Shown: positions 61,535 to 64,000 of the stretch, piece after piece
How the letters are laid out: every line of letters begins with the position of its first letter
How positions within the stretch are numbered: position 1 is the first letter of the stretch
From: Streptomyces phaeofaciens
GTDB lineage: Bacteria > Actinomycetota > Actinomycetes > Streptomycetales > Streptomycetaceae
Assembly: GCF_014648915.1 (NCBI RefSeq)
Contig: NZ_BMSA01000016.1
Span: 124,001 to 188,000, forward strand
Length of the DNA stretch: 64,000 nucleotides
Reading direction: 5' to 3'
Notes under the pieces: generated by a model
Databases searched by the model: none
What the model was told of the DNA's origin: nothing
Seen by the model: only the letters and a program-made list of their open reading frames with translations
Translations under genes and position numbers: made by a program

Positions 61535-61816
61535 TCAGCGGATCGCGAAGCCGTCGCAGCCGCCCCGCGGTGTGTCCCATATCTCGGTGACTCCGTCCAC
61601 GCGCCCGGGCGTGTCGTCACTCGTCAGCCAGTCGAGGAGCCCTTCACAGCCGCCCCGGTCACCCTCCGCGACCACCTGGACCCGGCCGTCGGCCAGATTG
61701 AGAGCAAAACCACTCAGGCCGCCGATCTCCAGTGCCTTGGCCCGGGTGAACCAGCGGAAACCCACACCTTGGACTTGTCCGCGCACCCAGGCGACCAGCC
61801 GTACATCCTCGCTCAT
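61535..61816 (-). CDS. acyP: Acylphosphatase
   Basis: A 93-residue acylphosphatase with the catalytic Arg in VQGVGFRWFT and Asn in GFALNLADGRVQVVAEGDRG. It hydrolyses carboxyl-phosphate bonds such as acetyl phosphate. The ATG at 61816 is the family start. A tandem hairpin follows the gene. It is divergent from the CAP-domain gene. Confidence 0.95.
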   Translation of the reverse strand: MSEDVRLVAWVRGQVQGVGFRWFTRAKALEIGGLSGFALNLADGRVQVVAEGDRGGCEGLLDWLTSDDTPGRVDGVTEIWDTPRGGCDGFAIR

Positions 61817-61905
61817 GGGTGCAACCTAACCGGGCAAAGTCACTCGGGGCACTTCCTCCCCCTGCGCCATGCGGTACCGTCCCCACCCAATGATTCTCAT
61901 ATGAA

Positions 61906-61925
61906 ACTCACTCGATCGAGTGAGT
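61906..61925. promoter_or_regulatory. 20-bp perfect palindrome upstream of the CAP-domain gene
   Basis: ACTCACTCGATCGAGTGAGT is a perfect inverted repeat with no spacer, 90 bp upstream of the CAP gene start and 90 bp from acyP. Its size is typical of a dimer-binding operator. Confidence 0.7.
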
Positions 61926-62014
61926 GAGGTCGACCAGAGGGCATATAAGGGGCCAACCGTCCCAAACCCGGCCGGCCGGTGGGAAACGCCGCATTGGACG
62001 AGGAAGGCAAGGAC

Positions 62015-63265
62015 ATGGGACGCCACCGACGCTCCGACGCCGGCCGCGCCGCCACGGGCCGCGCCACGGGGGTCACACAGACGCACGGTTCGTACGCCGG
62101 GAGCCACGACCTTCGGGACTCGTACCCGGGCCGACCGGAAACGCTCGGCATCGCGCCCTATCTGAACCCGGAGGCCTACGCCGACACCGTCGCACGGAGC
62201 CAGGAGTACCTCTACTCGATGGACGACGCGTACGCACCCATCGGTGCCGACGCGTACACCTCCGGCGGCGCCGACACCTACGCTTCCGCCGGCGGTACGG
62301 ACGAGTACACCTACACCGTGGACGCGTACGCCGACACCACGGTGTTCGCGGCCGACGGCTTCGCACCCGACGGCGGCACCCTGCGGACGGGCTCCGGCAA
62401 CGGCGGCACGGGGCGGCGGCGCAAGAAGAAGGCGGCGACGCCGGTCAAGACGGGTCTGCTCGGCGTGTCCGCGGCCGTCGCGCTCGGCACCGTCGCCGTG
62501 GCCACCGGCGTGGTGCCCGGCCTGGACAGCTACCGCCTCGGGGGCGGCAGCGGTGCGGGCGACAACGTGCAGGCCGTCGACAGCCCGAGCAACTCGGCCT
62601 CCGAGTTCGGCGGCACCTCCGGCTCCGCCGACTCCGAGCGCGACGGTACGTCGACCAGCCGGAACGGCGGCCGCTCCACCTCGCCGTCCACCTCGACCGT
62701 CCCGTCGGCGTCCGAAGGGTCGCCGAGCGGGAGCGAGAGCGAGGAGGCCTCCGAGGACGCGAAGGCCACCCCGACGAAGCAGCCGTCGAAGACCCCGTCC
62801 TCCGCGGCCGCCGCGCCGAAGGCGCCGGAGAAGTCGGAGAAGGCCGAGAAGTCCGAGGAACCGGATTCCCCGGTGACCGTCTCCGCCGAGGCGCAGGCCG
62901 CGGCCGAGGTCCTCAAGCTCGTCAACGAGGAGCGGTCCAAGGTCGGGTGCAGCGCCCTGTCCGCGAGCGGCTCGCTGGCGGACCTGGCCGAGGCGTTCAG
63001 CGACGACATGGCCGCCCGGGGCTTCTTCGACCACACCGACCCCAACGGGCTGACCCCCTGGGACCGGGCCGAGAAGGCCGGCGTGTCCGGACTCGGCGGC
63101 GAGAACATAGCGCGGGGCCAGGCCGACGCGGCCGCCGTCATGGAGGCCTGGATGAACAGCCCCGGCCACAAGGCGAACATCCTCAACTGCGACTTCAAGA
63201 CGCTGGGCGTCGGCGTCCACCTCGGGTCCGGCGGGCCCTGGTGGACCCAGGACTTCGGCTACTAG
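62015..63265 (+). CDS. Membrane-anchored CAP/SCP-domain protein with Tyr-rich cytoplasmic region
   Basis: A 416-residue protein. Residues 1-140 are cytoplasmic and hydrophilic, with 12 tyrosines in acidic (D/A)YT-type motifs (Tyr 27, 37, 49, 55, 65, 67, 73, 81, 89, 98, 100, 105) and a basic RRRKKK stretch. One membrane helix follows (about 147-167), then a Ser/Thr/Pro/Glu linker and an extracellular CAP domain of about 125 residues (AEVLKLVNEERSKVGCSALS, GGENIARGQADAAAVMEAWM, HKANILNCDFKTLGVGV). Signal-anchor topology is predicted. CAP domains may be proteases or bind ligands; function unknown. ATG 62015 has AGGAAGGCAAGGA upstream and gives MGRHRRSDAG. Confidence 0.9.
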   Translation: MGRHRRSDAGRAATGRATGVTQTHGSYAGSHDLRDSYPGRPETLGIAPYLNPEAYADTVARSQEYLYSMDDAYAPIGADAYTSGGADTYASAGGTDEYTYTVDAYADTTVFAADGFAPDGGTLRTGSGNGGTGRRRKKKAATPVKTGLLGVSAAVALGTVAVATGVVPGLDSYRLGGGSGAGDNVQAVDSPSNSASEFGGTSGSADSERDGTSTSRNGGRSTSPSTSTVPSASEGSPSGSESEEASEDAKATPTKQPSKTPSSAAAAPKAPEKSEKAEKSEEPDSPVTVSAEAQAAAEVLKLVNEERSKVGCSALSASGSLADLAEAFSDDMAARGFFDHTDPNGLTPWDRAEKAGVSGLGGENIARGQADAAAVMEAWMNSPGHKANILNCDFKTLGVGVHLGSGGPWWTQDFGY

Positions 63266-63292
63266 CCCCCACCAGGGATTTCGCAGAAACGA

Positions 63293-63880
63293 TCAAGCAG
63301 CCTGGGCCCGGCCGGCCAGGAAGGTTCCCGCCGTCTCGGCGACCCGCCGGCCCAGGTGCTCCGCCGTGGCCGCGTCGGCCTTGTGGACGGCTTCCGCGCC
63401 CTCGTCGACGTTGGTCTGCGCGGCCGCGCCCAGGAACACGCCGAGACGGTTGAGGTCGGTCTCGGACGCCGTGCTGCTGTTCCAGCCGGGCAGCAGGCCC
63501 AGGTTGACCCAGTGCATGCCGAGCTGCGCGGCCAGGATCTGGAAGAACTGGAGCGTGTGCAGCTTGTCGCCGCTCTTGGAACCGGAGTTGGTGAACCCGG
63601 CCGCCAGCTTGTCCTTCCAGGCCTGCGTGGCCCAGCGCGCGGAGGTCGCCTCGGCGAAGGCGTGAAAGGCGCCGGACGCGGTGCCCATGTAGGTCGGCGA
63701 ACCGAACACGATCGCGTCCGAGCCGTCGAGCAGCGCCCACTGCTCCTCGGTGATCTCGTCGACCTTGATCAGGTGCACCTCGGCACCGGCCTCGACGGCG
63801 CCGTCGCGCACGGCCTCGGCCAGGACGACGGTGTGGCCGTAGCCGGAGTGGTAGGCGATGGAAACAACGGGCTGGGGCAT
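63293..63880 (-). CDS. Flavodoxin-like NAD(P)H:quinone oxidoreductase (WrbA-like)
   Basis: A 195-residue flavodoxin-fold reductase. The FMN loop is SIAYHSGYGHTVVLAEAV, with later ITEEQWALLDGSDAIVFGSP, TYMGTASGAFHAFAEATS and LGLLPGWNSSTASETDLNRL. By family it reduces quinones by two electrons, protecting from quinone stress. ATG 63880 has GAGGAG 6 nt upstream. A palindromic operator lies 46 bp upstream and a probable regulator gene is divergent. Confidence 0.9.
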   Translation of the reverse strand: MPQPVVSIAYHSGYGHTVVLAEAVRDGAVEAGAEVHLIKVDEITEEQWALLDGSDAIVFGSPTYMGTASGAFHAFAEATSARWATQAWKDKLAAGFTNSGSKSGDKLHTLQFFQILAAQLGMHWVNLGLLPGWNSSTASETDLNRLGVFLGAAAQTNVDEGAEAVHKADAATAEHLGRRVAETAGTFLAGRAQAA

Positions 63881-63925
63881 GTGCACTCCTCGAAGTGGCA
63901 GCTCAGGAACAGTGACCACAGGAAA

Positions 63926-63946
63926 GCACTAACTTCTGGTTAGTGC
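63926..63946. promoter_or_regulatory. 21-bp operator-like palindrome between reductase and divergent regulator
   Basis: GCACTAAC-ttctg-GTTAGTGC is a perfect 8-bp inverted repeat with a 5-bp spacer, midway between the divergent reductase start (63880) and the partial + gene (63986). The geometry fits an HxlR/MarR-type dimer site. Confidence 0.75.
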
Positions 63947-63985
63947 AACCTGTTGGGTAGCGCTCCCTTCGCGTACGCTTGGAGG

Positions 63986-64000
63986 ATGACCAGCATCGAG
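63986..64000 (+). CDS. Start of a divergent gene, probably a redox-type regulator (only 5 codons seen)
   Basis: ATG 63986 opens MTSIE and runs to the window edge. GGAGG is immediately upstream with no spacer, so the true start may be slightly downstream. The gene is inferred to be an HxlR-type regulator because such regulators commonly lie divergent from WrbA-like reductases and a palindrome lies between; nothing in the 5 codons proves it. Confidence 0.3.

Overview
The window is a very GC-rich (about 70% or more, judged by eye) actinobacterial chromosome segment. It is almost certainly from a Streptomyces. The evidence is the strong G/C third-position bias, frequent GTG starts, the developmental genes whiG and nsdA, four adjacent type I signal peptidases, and a gene order (rlmN, cdsA, frr, pyrH, tsf, rpsB, whiG, dprA, lepB cluster, rplS, trmD, rimM, khpA, rpsP, ffh, glnD, glnK, amtB, nsdA, ftsY, glcP, smc) that matches the conserved Streptomyces core as I remember it from S. 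coelicolor. I see no tRNA, rRNA, CRISPR array, insertion sequence or prophage.

Layout. (1) 1-3.8 kb holds two two-component pairs: a NarL-type pair on + (kinase cut by the window edge) and an OmpR-type pair on -. A Streptomyces-type polytopic membrane protein follows. (2) 5.5-10.5 kb is a polyamine/GABA catabolic neighbourhood: a Tat lipoprotein that binds polyamines, gamma-aminobutyraldehyde dehydrogenase, a divergent Lrp/AsnC regulator and a class III aminotransferase. (3) 10.5-14.4 kb has a translationally coupled ABC exporter pair, a VOC-fold gene broken by a one-base frameshift, and a sortase-anchored LAETG surface protein. (4) 14.4-18.4 kb is a thiamine ABC transporter (thiBPQ) controlled by a TPP riboswitch that begins right after rlmN. 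(5) 18.4-25.2 kb carries rlmN, a SRPBCC protein and the cdsA/frr/pyrH/tsf/rpsB block with strong internal hairpins. (6) 25.4-31.5 kb has an M23 peptidase, a TetR regulator, sigma WhiG, and the overlapping dprA/comM/yraN block. (7) 31.2-38.3 kb carries a DUF2469 protein, a Nudix hydrolase, four signal peptidases, then rplS, trmD, rimM, khpA and rpsP. (8) 38.7-44 kb has a SprT-like metalloprotein, a eukaryote/archaea-like prolyl-tRNA synthetase, a methyltransferase and an FtsH paralogue. (9) 44-50 kb is ffh and the nitrogen-sensing set glnD-glnK-amtB. (10) 50-64 kb carries nsdA, a degenerate prim-pol protein, ftsY, a luciferase-like oxidoreductase, the glucose permease glcP, smc, a small coiled-coil protein, acylphosphatase, a membrane-anchored CAP protein and a flavodoxin-like reductase with a divergent partial regulator.

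Functional themes. Protein export and targeting is concentrated here (Ffh, its receptor FtsY, four signal peptidases, a membrane protease). Translation (S2, EF-Ts, RRF, L19, S16, TrmD, RimM, RlmN, ProRS) and nitrogen control (GlnD, GlnK, AmtB, polyamine catabolism) are the other two. WhiG and NsdA link the segment to sporulation and antibiotic control.

No wholly new multi-gene system stood out. The most useful unusual signals are: the frameshifted VOC gene; a 17-bp tandem duplication that rebuilds the stop/start junction of the AsnC/aminotransferase pair; a TPP riboswitch followed by both a terminator hairpin and a hairpin hiding the ribosome binding site; an FtsH paralogue lacking the pore aromatic residue; a 110-nt sipX/sipY overlap with a likely displaced reading frame; a 14-bp x 8 minisatellite; and several perfect palindromes in promoter regions.
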